Shown: positions 28,885 to 37,110 of the stretch, piece after piece | Layout: each line of letters begins with the position of its first letter | Position numbering within the stretch: the stretch's first letter is position 1 | NCBI RefSeq assembly: GCF_003234185.1 | Contig: NZ_QKSM01000001.1 | Location: 496,001-560,000 of the forward strand | Direction: 5' to 3' | Source: Curtobacterium sp. MCSS17_008 | Lineage (GTDB): Bacteria > Actinomycetota > Actinomycetes > Actinomycetales > Microbacteriaceae | Length of the DNA: 64,000 nt | Position numbers and translations under genes: made by a program | Notes under the pieces: model-generated | The model's input: only the letters and a program-made list of their open reading frames with translations | What the model was told of the DNA's origin: nothing | Databases searched by the model: none

Positions 28885-29610
28885 ATGGCAAAGCAGACCA
28901 TCTTCGGCCGGATCTCCTCGCTCATCCGGGCGAACGTGAACCAGCTCATCGACGACGCCGAGGACCCGCAGAAGATGCTGGACCAGCTCGTGCGCGACTA
29001 CACGAACAACATCGCGGACGCCAAGACCGCCATCGCGCAGACGATCGGCAACCTGCGCCTGCTCGAGCAGGACCACGAGGAGGACAAGCGCGCCGCGACC
29101 GAGTGGGGGCAGAAGGCCGCGAACGCCTCCGCTGCGGCCGACAAGTACCGCGCCGAGGGCAAGACCGCCGACGCGGACAAGTTCGACAACCTCGCGAAGA
29201 TCGCGATCGGCAAGCAGATCGCCGCGGAGCAGGAGGTCAAGGACAACGAGGGCCCGCTGGCGACGCAGAACGAGCAGGTCGAGAAGCTCAAGTCGGGTCT
29301 CGCCGGCATGGAGCAGAAGCTCGAGCAGCTCAAGGCCAAGCGCGACTCGCTCGTCGCGCGGCAGAAGACCGCCGAGGCCCAGTCGAAGGTCAACGACGCG
29401 ATCGGCAACATCGACATCACCGACCCGACGAGCGACCTCAACCGCTTCGAGGAGAAGGTCCGTCGCGAGGAGGCGAAGGTGCTCGGACAGCAGGAACTGC
29501 AGGCGTCGAGCCTCGACGCGCAGTTCGAGAGCCTCGACGACGTCGGCCGCGACGCCGAGGTCGAGGCCCGTCTCGCCGCGATGAAGAACGGCGGGTCCGC
29601 GTCGATCTGA
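28885..29610 (+). CDS. pspA: PspA/IM30-family membrane-stress protein
   Basis: Peripheral ESCRT-III-like protein that coats and protects damaged cytoplasmic membrane. The 241-residue protein is almost wholly helical: amphipathic N-terminus (FGRISSLIRANVNQL), DPQKMLDQLVRDY, then a charged coiled coil to about 215. Length is normal for the family. GAAAGGGAA precedes the ATG. Paired with the TPM gene in one operon. Confidence 0.93.
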   Translation: MAKQTIFGRISSLIRANVNQLIDDAEDPQKMLDQLVRDYTNNIADAKTAIAQTIGNLRLLEQDHEEDKRAATEWGQKAANASAAADKYRAEGKTADADKFDNLAKIAIGKQIAAEQEVKDNEGPLATQNEQVEKLKSGLAGMEQKLEQLKAKRDSLVARQKTAEAQSKVNDAIGNIDITDPTSDLNRFEEKVRREEAKVLGQQELQASSLDAQFESLDDVGRDAEVEARLAAMKNGGSASI

Positions 29611-29655
29611 CGCGGTTCCCCGGACGACGCCGGGCCGTGCTGACAGACTGAGGCG

Positions 29656-30477
29656 ATGCAGTTCCTCGTCGTCGGTCAGTGGCAGGGTTCGGCGTCGTCG
29701 CGCGCGATGCGCCTCGGCGACGGTGCCCAGGCCATCGCGGCCGATCTCCCCCGCGCCGTCACCACCGTCGTCGACGTGCCCGCTGGCGCCGGCGACCGGC
29801 TCGAGACCGCGGTCGCGCGGTACACGTCGATCCGCGCCGTCGCCGAGCGCGTCGCGGAGGAGGCAGGGGTCGCGAGCGATCCCGTCCTGGTGGTCGGCGG
29901 CGACGGGTCGAGCGTCCTCGGCGCGACCGTGCTCGTGCGCCCGGGCACCGCCTTCGTGCGCTTGGCCGGGTCGAGCGGCTACCGGTCACTGAACCGCGCG
30001 CAGCCGGTGGCGGCCGAGACCGCCGTGCTCCGGCTGCTGGTCGACCGGCCCGACGAGCTCTTCCCGGACCTGCCGACGATCGACCCCGCCGCCGTCGTGC
30101 TCGCCGGCATCCGCGGGACCGACGACGCCGAGCTCGCGGCCCTCGACCGCGTGGGCATCACGCACCTCGACGTCGACGCGGCGACCCCCGACGCCGTCGC
30201 CGCCGCCGTCGACGCCACCGGCGCCGAGGCGGTCTTCGTGCACGTCGACCTCGACGTCCTCGACCCGGCCGAGGTCGACGGGCTGCTCGAGCCGGTACCG
30301 TTCGGCCTCGACGCCTCCGGCCTGGTCGAGCGGATCCAGGCGGCTGCCCGCGGTCGGCGGCTCGTGGGCGCTGCGCTGACGGGGTTCGCACCGGTGGACC
30401 CGGAACGGGCGGTGGACGACCTCGGCGTGATCCTCCGCGCGGTCGGCGCGCTCACGACGGCGTCGCGCGCGGTCTGA
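29656..30477 (+). CDS. Arginase/agmatinase-fold protein with lost metal ligands
   Basis: A 273-residue ureohydrolase-like protein. The third family motif is intact as HVDLDVLDPAEVDG (two Asp ligands). The first motif reads GGDGSS where the family has GGDHS, and the second, DAHxD, is replaced by RLAGSSGYRS. Three or four of the six usual manganese ligands are therefore missing. It may be inactive, regulatory, or use other chemistry. Two different actinobacterial ureohydrolase-like groups share this type of decay, so a conserved role is possible. ATG start after CAGACT-N6. Confidence 0.8.
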   Translation: MQFLVVGQWQGSASSRAMRLGDGAQAIAADLPRAVTTVVDVPAGAGDRLETAVARYTSIRAVAERVAEEAGVASDPVLVVGGDGSSVLGATVLVRPGTAFVRLAGSSGYRSLNRAQPVAAETAVLRLLVDRPDELFPDLPTIDPAAVVLAGIRGTDDAELAALDRVGITHLDVDAATPDAVAAAVDATGAEAVFVHVDLDVLDPAEVDGLLEPVPFGLDASGLVERIQAAARGRRLVGAALTGFAPVDPERAVDDLGVILRAVGALTTASRAV

Positions 30478-30484
30478 CGACGGG

Positions 30485-30602
30485 GTCGCGCGCAGCCCGT
30501 CGGCGTCACGCCGCCCGACGGCGTCGCGCGCAGCCCGACCGGTTCGCGCGCAGCCCGTCGGCGTCGCGCGCAGTCCGTCGGGGTCGCGCGCAGCCCGACG
30601 GG
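30485..30602. repeat. Tandem 20-bp repeat array
   Basis: Six units of about 20 bp with consensus GTCGCGCGCAGCCCGTCGGC: 30485-30504, 30505-30522 (degenerate), 30523-30541, 30542-30562, 30563-30582, 30583-30602. A weak extra unit lies in the last codons of the arginase-like gene. Fills most of the gap before the oxidoreductase gene. Confidence 0.75.
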
Positions 30603-30686
30603 ACGGACCCGCGCCTCCCGTCCGTCGTGCCGCAGCGCCCGTCCGGGAACACGCGCCGCACCCGGCCGGTCCTCCGCCGCCGCGCG

Positions 30687-30692
30687 TAGGTT
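30687..30692 (+). promoter_or_regulatory. -10 box of the oxidoreductase gene (leaderless)
   Basis: TAGGTT, 7 nt before the ATG at 30700. Confidence 0.5.
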
Positions 30693-30699
30693 CGAGGGC

Positions 30700-32103
30700 A
30701 TGACGGACTACGACCTCATCGTGATCGGAGCCGGCGCTGTCGGCGAGAACGTGGCGGACTACGCCCACAAGCGCGGCCTGTCGGTCGCCGTCGTCGAGGC
30801 CGAGCTGGTCGGCGGCGAGTGCTCCTACTGGGCGTGCATGCCGTCGAAGGCCCTGCTCCGCAGCGGACACGCGGTCGCCGCAGCGAAGCGGGTCGACGGC
30901 GCTGCGCAGGCGGTCACCGGTCACGTGGACGCCGCGAAGGTCCTCGCCCGCCGCAACTCGTTCACCTCGGACTACCAGGACGACAGCCAGGTGGCGTGGC
31001 TGGATTCCGCCGGCATCGCCCTCATCCGCGGGCACGCCCGCATCACCGGCGAGAAGACCATCGAGGTGGGCGGCGAGACGCACACCGCGAAGGCCGCCGT
31101 CGCGGTCGTCACCGGGTCGCTCCACGCGCTGCCGGACGTGCCCGGGCTCGCCGAGGCGAAGCCGTGGGGCACGCGGGAGGGCACCAGTGCGCAGGAGGTC
31201 CCGGAGAGCCTGCTCGTGATCGGCGGCGGCGTCGCGGGCTCCGAGCTCGCGACCGCGTGGGCGTCGCTCGGCGCCAAGGTCACCCTCGTCGCCCGGCACG
31301 GGCTGCTCGGCGGCATGGAACCGTTCGCGGGTGAGCTGGTCGCCGACGCGATGCGCGAGCTCGGCATCGACGTGCGCACGGGCGTCAACCCGACCCGCGT
31401 CGACCGTGACGAGCACGGCCTGGTCACCACGACGCTCGACGACGGCACGACGGTCGTCACGAGCGAGGTCCTCGCCGCGACCGGCCGCAAGCCGCACACG
31501 GCGGACCTCGGTCTCGAGTCGGTCGGCCTGACCGCGGGCGACTGGCTGCAGGTCGACGACACGATGCTCGTGCAGGGCACCGACTGGCTCTACGCCGTCG
31601 GCGACGTCAACCACCGCGCGCTGCTCACCCACCAGGGCAAGTACCAGGCGCGTGCCGCCGGCGAGGCGATCGCCGCACGGCACCAGGGCCGCCCCGTGCA
31701 CGCCGAGCCGTGGGGCGCGCACGTCGCCACCGCCGACCACGCGGCCGTCCCGCAGGTCACCTTCACCGATCCGGAGGTCGCGAGCATCGGTCTCACGGAG
31801 GCCGCCGCGCGTGAGCAGGGGATCGACGTCCGCGCGGTCGAGTACGACCTCGGCGCGGTCGCCGGGTCCGCGCTGCAGGCCGACGGGTACACCGGTCGCG
31901 CGAAGATGGTCGTGGACGAGGACCGCGGTGTCGTCGTCGGTGTGACCTTCGTGGGGCAGGACGTCGCCGAGATGCTCCACGCCGCGACGATCGCCGTCGT
32001 CGGCGAGGTCCCGGTCGACCGGCTCTGGCACGCGGTGCCCGCGTACCCGACGATGAACGAGATCTGGCTGCGCCTGCTCGAGACCTACGGCCGCCCGGAG
32101 TAG
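30700..32103 (+). CDS. FAD-dependent pyridine nucleotide-disulfide oxidoreductase
   Basis: A 467-residue class I flavoprotein related to dihydrolipoamide dehydrogenase, mercuric reductase and soluble transhydrogenase. FAD loop GAGAVGEN (10-17), redox disulfide C41/C46 in GGECSYWACMPSK, NAD(P) loop GGGVAGSELA, FAD motif YAVGDVNH, dimerisation domain about 345-460. The catalytic His of the usual HxHPT motif is replaced: the tail reads PAYPTMNE, as in SthA-type enzymes. True lipoamide dehydrogenase activity is thus doubtful. Lacks the N-terminal metal-binding domain of MerA. Confidence 0.88.
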   Translation: MTDYDLIVIGAGAVGENVADYAHKRGLSVAVVEAELVGGECSYWACMPSKALLRSGHAVAAAKRVDGAAQAVTGHVDAAKVLARRNSFTSDYQDDSQVAWLDSAGIALIRGHARITGEKTIEVGGETHTAKAAVAVVTGSLHALPDVPGLAEAKPWGTREGTSAQEVPESLLVIGGGVAGSELATAWASLGAKVTLVARHGLLGGMEPFAGELVADAMRELGIDVRTGVNPTRVDRDEHGLVTTTLDDGTTVVTSEVLAATGRKPHTADLGLESVGLTAGDWLQVDDTMLVQGTDWLYAVGDVNHRALLTHQGKYQARAAGEAIAARHQGRPVHAEPWGAHVATADHAAVPQVTFTDPEVASIGLTEAAAREQGIDVRAVEYDLGAVAGSALQADGYTGRAKMVVDEDRGVVVGVTFVGQDVAEMLHAATIAVVGEVPVDRLWHAVPAYPTMNEIWLRLLETYGRPE

Positions 32104-32105
32104 GG

Positions 32106-32462
32106 GTGGCGAACCCGTTCCTCGACTCCCCCGTCTCCCGAGCGGGCTGGTTGTTCGCCACCGCCGTCGGGCTCGCCGTCGGGGTCCCGCTCTCGACCGG
32201 CCGGATCCGCGTCGAGGGCGGGTTGGTGATCTGCACGGGGCTGCCGCGCTGGGTCTTCCGGCGCGGCGGCACGTGCATCGGATCGGTCTACCTGACCCGC
32301 GACAACGACGGGCGACGGGTCCTGCGCCACGAGCGGGTGCACGTCGCGCAGTGGCGGCGGTACGGCATCCTCATGCCGCTGCTGTACGCCGTGGCCGGTC
32401 GGGATCCGCTCCGCAACCGGTTCGAGGTCGAGGCCGGCCTGGAGGACGGCGGCTACCGCTGA
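32106..32462 (+). CDS. Small membrane-associated protein with HExxH motif
   Basis: A 118-residue protein, not named by me. It has one hydrophobic segment (about 13-30, WLFATAVGLAVGVPLSTG) and a later RHERVHVAQWRRYG, which contains HExxH followed by Gln, as in small zinc peptidase-like domains. The C-terminus (NRFEVEAGLEDGGYR) adds possible acidic ligands. The GTG start lies 2 nt after the oxidoreductase stop, so the two are cotranscribed. Confidence 0.7.
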   Translation: MANPFLDSPVSRAGWLFATAVGLAVGVPLSTGRIRVEGGLVICTGLPRWVFRRGGTCIGSVYLTRDNDGRRVLRHERVHVAQWRRYGILMPLLYAVAGRDPLRNRFEVEAGLEDGGYR

Positions 32463-32516
32463 CCCGGACCGGCCTCGCCCGGCGGTGAGCGACGACCGAC
32501 CCGCGACGGCCGGCGC

Positions 32517-32584
32517 GCCGTGCCCGCGCGCGCCCGTTCCGCGCCCGCGCGCGACGGCCCCGTGCCCGCGCGCGACGGTTCCGG
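32517..32584. repeat. GC-rich degenerate repeat
   Basis: Three imperfect copies of a CCGTGCCCGCGCGCG-like unit in the 234-bp convergent gap between 32462 and 32697. No gene or clear terminator is seen in the gap. Confidence 0.4.
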
Positions 32585-32696
32585 TCGCAGGACACGCCGC
32601 GAGGCGAGCGGCGACACGGCGGGTCGCGCGACCCGAGCGTCCGCGGGCGGCGCGTCGTGCGACCGGAAGCAGACGGACGGCGGGCAGCAGGCGCCG

Positions 32697-33485
32697 TCAG
32701 ACCGCGCGGCGCCGCGGCACGACGAGGGGCGTGCCGGTCTCGGGGTCGGGGACGACCACGCACGGCAGACCGAAGACGTCCTCGACCAGCTCCGCGGTGA
32801 GCACCGAAGCCGGCGTCCCCTCCGCGACGATCGCACCGTCCCGCATCGCCACGAGGTGCGTGGCGTACCGGGCCGCCTGGTTGAGGTCGTGCAGCACCGC
32901 GACGACGGTCCGACCGGACGCGTGCAGTGCCGAGGCGAGTTCGAGCACGTCGTACTGGTGCGCGATGTCGAGGAACGTCGTCGGCTCGTCGAGCAGGACG
33001 ATGTCGGTCTCCTGCGCGAGCACCATCGCGATCCACACCCGCTGACGCTGCCCGCCCGAGAGCTCCCCGACGCTGCGGTCGGCGAGCGACACGGTGTCGG
33101 TCTGCTCGAGCGCCGTCTGCACCGCTGCCCGGTCCGAACCCGACGAGGGGTGCAACAGGTCCTGGTGCGGGAACCGACCGCGGGAGACGAGGTCACGGAC
33201 GGTGATGCCCTCCGGGGCGATCGGCGTCTGCGGCAGCATGCCGACCCGCCGCGCGACGGCCTTCGGACGGTACGACCCGATCGGCGCCCCGTCGAGGTAC
33301 ACGGTCCCGGCGCTCGGCGTCAGCGTCCGCGCGAACGACTTCAGCAACGTCGACTTGCCGCAGGCGTTCGGCCCGACGATGACCGTGAGCTCCCCGTCGG
33401 GCACGTCCACGTCGAGTGCGGAGACCACGACCCGGTCGTCGTACGCCAGGGTCAGCCCGCGCGCGCCGAGTGCGGTCGTGGGCAC
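32697..33485 (-). CDS. Iron-siderophore-type ABC transporter ATP-binding protein
   Basis: FecE/FepC-like ATPase of about 262 residues. Walker A GPNACGKSTLLK, Q-loop LPQTPIAPEG, signature LSGGQRQR, Walker B DIVLLDEPT, and switch His in AVLHDLNQ. No permease or binding protein is encoded nearby, so it must work with subunits made elsewhere. The start is unsure: GTG 33485 is given, but a CTG at 33521 overlaps the SIP stop (CTGA) and has AAGG 7 nt upstream. Same transcript as the SIP gene. Confidence 0.9.
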   Translation of the reverse strand: MPTTALGARGLTLAYDDRVVVSALDVDVPDGELTVIVGPNACGKSTLLKSFARTLTPSAGTVYLDGAPIGSYRPKAVARRVGMLPQTPIAPEGITVRDLVSRGRFPHQDLLHPSSGSDRAAVQTALEQTDTVSLADRSVGELSGGQRQRVWIAMVLAQETDIVLLDEPTTFLDIAHQYDVLELASALHASGRTVVAVLHDLNQAARYATHLVAMRDGAIVAEGTPASVLTAELVEDVFGLPCVVVPDPETGTPLVVPRRRAV

Positions 33486-33517
33486 CGCTGCCCGCGTGGG
33501 GGCCGGCGCCGCGCCGT

Positions 33518-34444
33518 TCAGTGCTCCGCCTTGCCGTGCCGCCAGTAGCCCATGAACGCGACCTGCTCCCGCGCGAGCCCGACCCCCCGCACCAGGTGCC
33601 GACGGAGGTCCTTCACGCATCCGGCCTCGCCCGCGATCCACGCGTAGACGGGCCGCTCGTCGACGGGTGCCGGGACGTCCCAGAGGACGTGCTGGTCGAC
33701 GTCGACGTCTCCCGGATCCACCGCAGCGACCTCGAGCGCAGCAGCGCCGACGTCGCCCGTGCAGGCGCCCGCCGTCACGACGTCGGACGCCCACGCGTGC
33801 ACCTGGTCCGTCATCCGGACACCGTGCGAGGCGCCGTTCCGGGCGATCCAGCGGACCTCGACCCCGGCGGGGGCGGTCACCGGCAGCCGGTCGGCGTCGG
33901 TCGGGACCTCGATGAACACGTGGCCGACGGTGGTGACGTCGAGGGCCTCGAGGATGGCGCAGATGGCCGGCGCTGCGGTCTCGTCGCCGGCGAGCAGGAT
34001 GCGGGTCGCGCTGCCCGGTGCGAACTCCGCGGCACCGCTCGGCAGCTCGGCGGGCGAGGACGGCACGGCGGGCCCCACGATGCGCAGTTCGTCGCCCACC
34101 CGGCACGAGGAGACCCAGCGCGAGGCGGGACCGGTGTCACCGTGCGCGACGAAGTCGATGTCGAGCTCGCGGGCGTCCGGCCGGAAGGACCGGACGGTGT
34201 AGGTGCGCAGGGGGTTCCGCTCGGCGTCGGGCAGGGCACGCCACGCGCCGTACCAGTCGTCGCCGTCGGGCAGGTCGGTGAAGCCGTGCCCCGGGATGGG
34301 CAGCACGATCTTGATCCGCTGGTCGAGGCCCACCGCGGAGAAGTCCGCGAGCGCGTCCCCGGTCAGCGTCACCCGGACGAACGACGGGGTGAGCGCGGTG
34401 ACGGCTGCCACGCGGACGGAGAAGACACGGTACCGGGCTGCCAC
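33518..34444 (-). CDS. Siderophore-interacting protein (FAD-binding ferric reductase)
   Basis: A 308-residue cytoplasmic ViuB/SIP-type reductase that releases iron from imported ferric siderophores. FAD-binding region RTYTVRSFRPDARELDIDF, then VGDELRIVGPAV; NAD(P)H domain with LLAGDETAAPAI and IAGEAGCVKDLRRHL. The GTG at 34444 is chosen because the ATG at 34462 lies inside the iron box and promoter; CATACT is 8 nt before the GTG, fitting a leaderless mRNA. Confidence 0.92.
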   Translation of the reverse strand: MAARYRVFSVRVAAVTALTPSFVRVTLTGDALADFSAVGLDQRIKIVLPIPGHGFTDLPDGDDWYGAWRALPDAERNPLRTYTVRSFRPDARELDIDFVAHGDTGPASRWVSSCRVGDELRIVGPAVPSSPAELPSGAAEFAPGSATRILLAGDETAAPAICAILEALDVTTVGHVFIEVPTDADRLPVTAPAGVEVRWIARNGASHGVRMTDQVHAWASDVVTAGACTGDVGAAALEVAAVDPGDVDVDQHVLWDVPAPVDERPVYAWIAGEAGCVKDLRRHLVRGVGLAREQVAFMGYWRHGKAEH

Positions 34445-34452
34445 GATCAACG

Positions 34453-34458
34453 AGTATG
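34453..34458 (-). promoter_or_regulatory. -10 box of the SIP gene
   Basis: Minus-strand CATACT, 8 nt upstream of GTG 34444 and overlapped by the iron box. Confidence 0.5.
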
Positions 34459-34473
34459 GCATGCCTTACCTAA
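34455..34473 (-). promoter_or_regulatory. DtxR/IdeR-like iron box
   Basis: Minus-strand TTAGGTAAGGCATGCCATA agrees at 13 of 19 positions with the published TTAGGTTAGSCTAACCTAA. The overlapping GCCTTACCTAAGGC (34463-34476) is a perfect 6-bp palindrome with 2-bp spacer. It covers the SIP promoter, so repression by Fe(II)-loaded regulator is expected. Confidence 0.7.
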
Positions 34474-34493
34474 GGCTTCCAGGGCATCGAGGT

Positions 34494-34517
34494 ACCGATC
34501 CGGGTGCGAGGATCGGT
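34494..34517. repeat. 8-bp inverted repeat before the alpha/beta hydrolase gene
   Basis: Arms ACCGATCC (34494-34501) and GGATCGGT (34510-34517), 8-nt spacer, ending 2 nt before the GTG at 34520. Could be an operator or a hairpin over the start. Confidence 0.45.
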
Positions 34518-34519
34518 CC

Positions 34520-35464
34520 GTGCACGAACCCGACGACGAATTCTCGGACCTGCCCGCGCTCGCGGCGGCGAGCGGCGTGCGGGAGCCGCTCCGCGCCTCC
34601 AGGCAGGTGGTGCGCGACGCCGACGGACGCGAGACCGCGGCCATCCGCTGGGACGCGGGAGACGGCCGGGAGGCGCGGGTCACCTACCTGCACGGGCTCG
34701 GCATCGACGCGCACAGCTTCGACCAGACCGCGATCGCGGTCGGCGAGCCCGCGGTTGCCCTCGACCTGCCCGGGCACGGCAGGTCGTCCTGGCGGGACGA
34801 CGCCGACTACGGGGCGACCGCGACGGCGCCCCAGGTGCTCGCAGCGCTCGACGCCCTGGGCGTCGGGCCCGGCGTCCTGGTCGGGCACTCCCTCGGAGCG
34901 ATCCTGGCGGCACGGGTGGCGGCGACCGCACCGGGACGCGTGACCGGGCTCGTCCTCGTCGACATGTCGCCCGACTTCGCGCAGCGCGCCGTGGACCGCA
35001 TCGCCCGGGCGCTCGAGGACGAGACGCCGTTCGCGTCGCTCGACGAGGTCGTCGACCGCGCCGTCGAGGCCCGTGTCGGCGACGACCGCGCGGTGCTCCT
35101 CCGCGAGGCCCGCCACACCACGCGGCTCGGCGAGGACGGTCGACTGGTCCGTCGACACCACTTCCCGCACCTGCCCGCGGGACGCACGGCGTCGGTGGGC
35201 CGGTTCGCCGACGCATGGCCCGACCTGGAGGCCCTGGACGTCCCGATCCTGCTCGTGCGCGGGGACCGTGGCTACGTCTCCCCGAAACTGCACGCCGGGT
35301 TCTCCGAGCGGCTGCCGCGCGCCGAGGTCGTCACGGTCACGGCACGCCACGCGGTGCAGAACCAGGCACCCCTCGAACTGGCGTCGGCGATCCGGGCATG
35401 GGGCGCGGGGCACGGGTTGTTGCACGAGGTCCAACAACCGTCATCCGGCGCCGAACGCCGGTAA
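34520..35464 (+). CDS. Alpha/beta-fold hydrolase
   Basis: A 314-residue esterase/lipase-like hydrolase. Nucleophile Ser near residue 123 in VGHSLGAIL, oxyanion region YLHGLGIDAHS, a likely Asp in LLVRGDRGYVS and His in TARHAVQNQAP. A cap of about 60 residues lies between strands 6 and 7. The 11-mer repeat at 34667 encodes GREAR in it. No signal peptide. Substrate unknown. It is divergent from the iron-uptake pair; its GTG start has no clear ribosome-binding site. Confidence 0.8.
   Translation: MHEPDDEFSDLPALAAASGVREPLRASRQVVRDADGRETAAIRWDAGDGREARVTYLHGLGIDAHSFDQTAIAVGEPAVALDLPGHGRSSWRDDADYGATATAPQVLAALDALGVGPGVLVGHSLGAILAARVAATAPGRVTGLVLVDMSPDFAQRAVDRIARALEDETPFASLDEVVDRAVEARVGDDRAVLLREARHTTRLGEDGRLVRRHHFPHLPAGRTASVGRFADAWPDLEALDVPILLVRGDRGYVSPKLHAGFSERLPRAEVVTVTARHAVQNQAPLELASAIRAWGAGHGLLHEVQQPSSGAERR
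35415..35439. promoter_or_regulatory. 8-bp inverted repeat upstream of the ABC importer operon
   Basis: Arms GGTTGTTG (35415-35422) and CAACAACC (35432-35439), 9-bp spacer, inside the 3' end of the hydrolase gene and just upstream of a possible -10 TAACCT at 35462-35467. A candidate operator for the binding-protein operon. Confidence 0.45.
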
Positions 35465-35525
35465 CCTCGTGCGAGCGCGCTGCGACGACCGTCGCCCCCA
35501 CGCGCCCGGAAGGAACCCACATCCC

Positions 35526-37046
35526 ATGAGTCCGCTCCTCCCCCGACGCAGCGGCCGCGCAGCACGCGCCGCCCTGGTCGCCACGGCGGTCGCCGTCGCG
35601 TCGGCCCTGACGCTCACCGCCTGCTCCGGCTCCTCGGACGACCGCGGCGGAGACGACGCCACCGTGCGCGTCGGTCTCGTGCTCGAACCGACGAGCCTCG
35701 ACATCCGCACGCAGTCCGGCGCCGCGCTCGACCAGGTGCTCATCGACAACGTGTACCAGGGCCTGGTCGGGCGGACGGCGGACGGGGAGATCCGCGACGT
35801 GCTCGCATCGGAGCACGAGGTGTCGTCGGACGGGAAGACCTACACGTTCACGCTCCGCGACGGCACGACGTTCCAGGACGGCGAGCCGGTCACCGCTGAC
35901 GACGTCGTGTGGTCGCTGCAGCAGGTCAAGGAGGACGACTCCTACGTCGACTCCGCCAAGCTCGCCGGCGTGACCTCGATCACGTCGCCCTCGGACGGTG
36001 TCGTCGAGCTGCGCCTGGCGGAGCCGGACTCCGACCTGCTGTGGAACCTCACCGGTCGCGCCGGGCTCGTGCTCGAAGAGGACGCGACGAACGACCTGTC
36101 CGACAGCGCCAACGGCACCGGGCCCTACGAGGTGTCGTCGTGGAAGCAGGGCGACTCGCTCACCTTCACCCGGAACGACGACTACTGGGGCGCCCGACCG
36201 GAGGTCGCGGAGATCGTCTTCCGCTACATCACCGACCCGTCCACCGCGGTGAACGCGATGGCCAACGGCGACCTCGACGTGCTCAACCCCGTCGACGGCA
36301 CGCTGCAGAGCCAGCTGCAGGGCAACCAGGACATCACGCTGCACCGCGGCAAGACGACCGACAAGTACACGCTCGCCTTCAACGACGCCGAGGCGCCCTT
36401 CACCGACGTCCGCGTCCGGCGGGCGATCCGGCAGGCGATCGACCCGGAGGCGCTCATCAAGGCCATCGGCGGGACGGGCGTCGAGCAGGGCGGCCCCATC
36501 CCCGAGCTCGACCCGGGGTACGAGGACCTGACGGACATCGACGCGTACGACCCGGAGAACGCGAAGGAGCTCCTGGCCGAGGCCGGGCAGCAGGACCTCG
36601 ACCTCACACTGACGTACGCGAACGTGTACCCGGCGACGATCGGCGACGTGCTGAAGTCGCAGCTCGCGGACGTCGGCATCACACTCCGGGTGCAGCGCGT
36701 CGACTTCGCCACGTGGCTGTCGCAGGTCTTCCAGGAGAAGGACTTCCAGCTGTCGGTGGTCGACCACGTCGAGGCACGGGACTTCGGCAACTGGGCGAAC
36801 CCCGACTACTACTTCGGGTACGACAACCCCGAGGTGCAGCGGCTGTACGCCGAGTCGATCGCGACGACGTCGCAGCGCGAGAAGGAGCAGGCGCTCCGCG
36901 AGGCCGCGCGCATCGTGAGCGAGGACGCCGCCGGCGAGTGGCTGTACACCGCGACGGAGATCACGGCGGTGCGCAAGGGCGTGACCGGGTTCCCCGTCGA
37001 CGGCGGCAACTCCCGTCTGGACCTGTCGATGCTGGCGGTGGAGTGA
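35526..37046 (+). CDS. ABC transporter substrate-binding lipoprotein (SBP family 5, peptide/nickel type)
   Basis: A 506-residue extracellular receptor of the DppA/OppA class. Lipoprotein signal with lipobox LTAC (Cys33) and an acidic Ser/Asp linker. Family 5 marks: TLRDGTTFQDGEPVTADDV, NGTGPYEV, NDDYWG, and a C-terminal DFGNWANPDYYFGYDNPE. First gene of a five-gene importer set. Ligand cannot be read; peptides or a related cation complex are typical. Confidence 0.93.
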   Translation: MSPLLPRRSGRAARAALVATAVAVASALTLTACSGSSDDRGGDDATVRVGLVLEPTSLDIRTQSGAALDQVLIDNVYQGLVGRTADGEIRDVLASEHEVSSDGKTYTFTLRDGTTFQDGEPVTADDVVWSLQQVKEDDSYVDSAKLAGVTSITSPSDGVVELRLAEPDSDLLWNLTGRAGLVLEEDATNDLSDSANGTGPYEVSSWKQGDSLTFTRNDDYWGARPEVAEIVFRYITDPSTAVNAMANGDLDVLNPVDGTLQSQLQGNQDITLHRGKTTDKYTLAFNDAEAPFTDVRVRRAIRQAIDPEALIKAIGGTGVEQGGPIPELDPGYEDLTDIDAYDPENAKELLAEAGQQDLDLTLTYANVYPATIGDVLKSQLADVGITLRVQRVDFATWLSQVFQEKDFQLSVVDHVEARDFGNWANPDYYFGYDNPEVQRLYAESIATTSQREKEQALREAARIVSEDAAGEWLYTATEITAVRKGVTGFPVDGGNSRLDLSMLAVE

Positions 37047-37097
37047 CCCCGGCTCCGTGTGGCGGCGGTGCGGTCCGCGGAGCAGGTGCGGTCCCCG

Positions 37098-37103
37098 TAG
37101 CAT
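37098..37103 (+). promoter_or_regulatory. Internal -10 box before the permease gene
   Basis: TAGCAT, 7 nt before GTG 37111. It could allow separate leaderless transcription of the permeases and ATPases. Confidence 0.4.
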
Positions 37104-37110
37104 CGGAACC

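Noticed and set aside
30485-30602. CRISPR array
   Set aside because: Units are directly adjacent with no spacers, GC-rich and degenerate; no cas genes.
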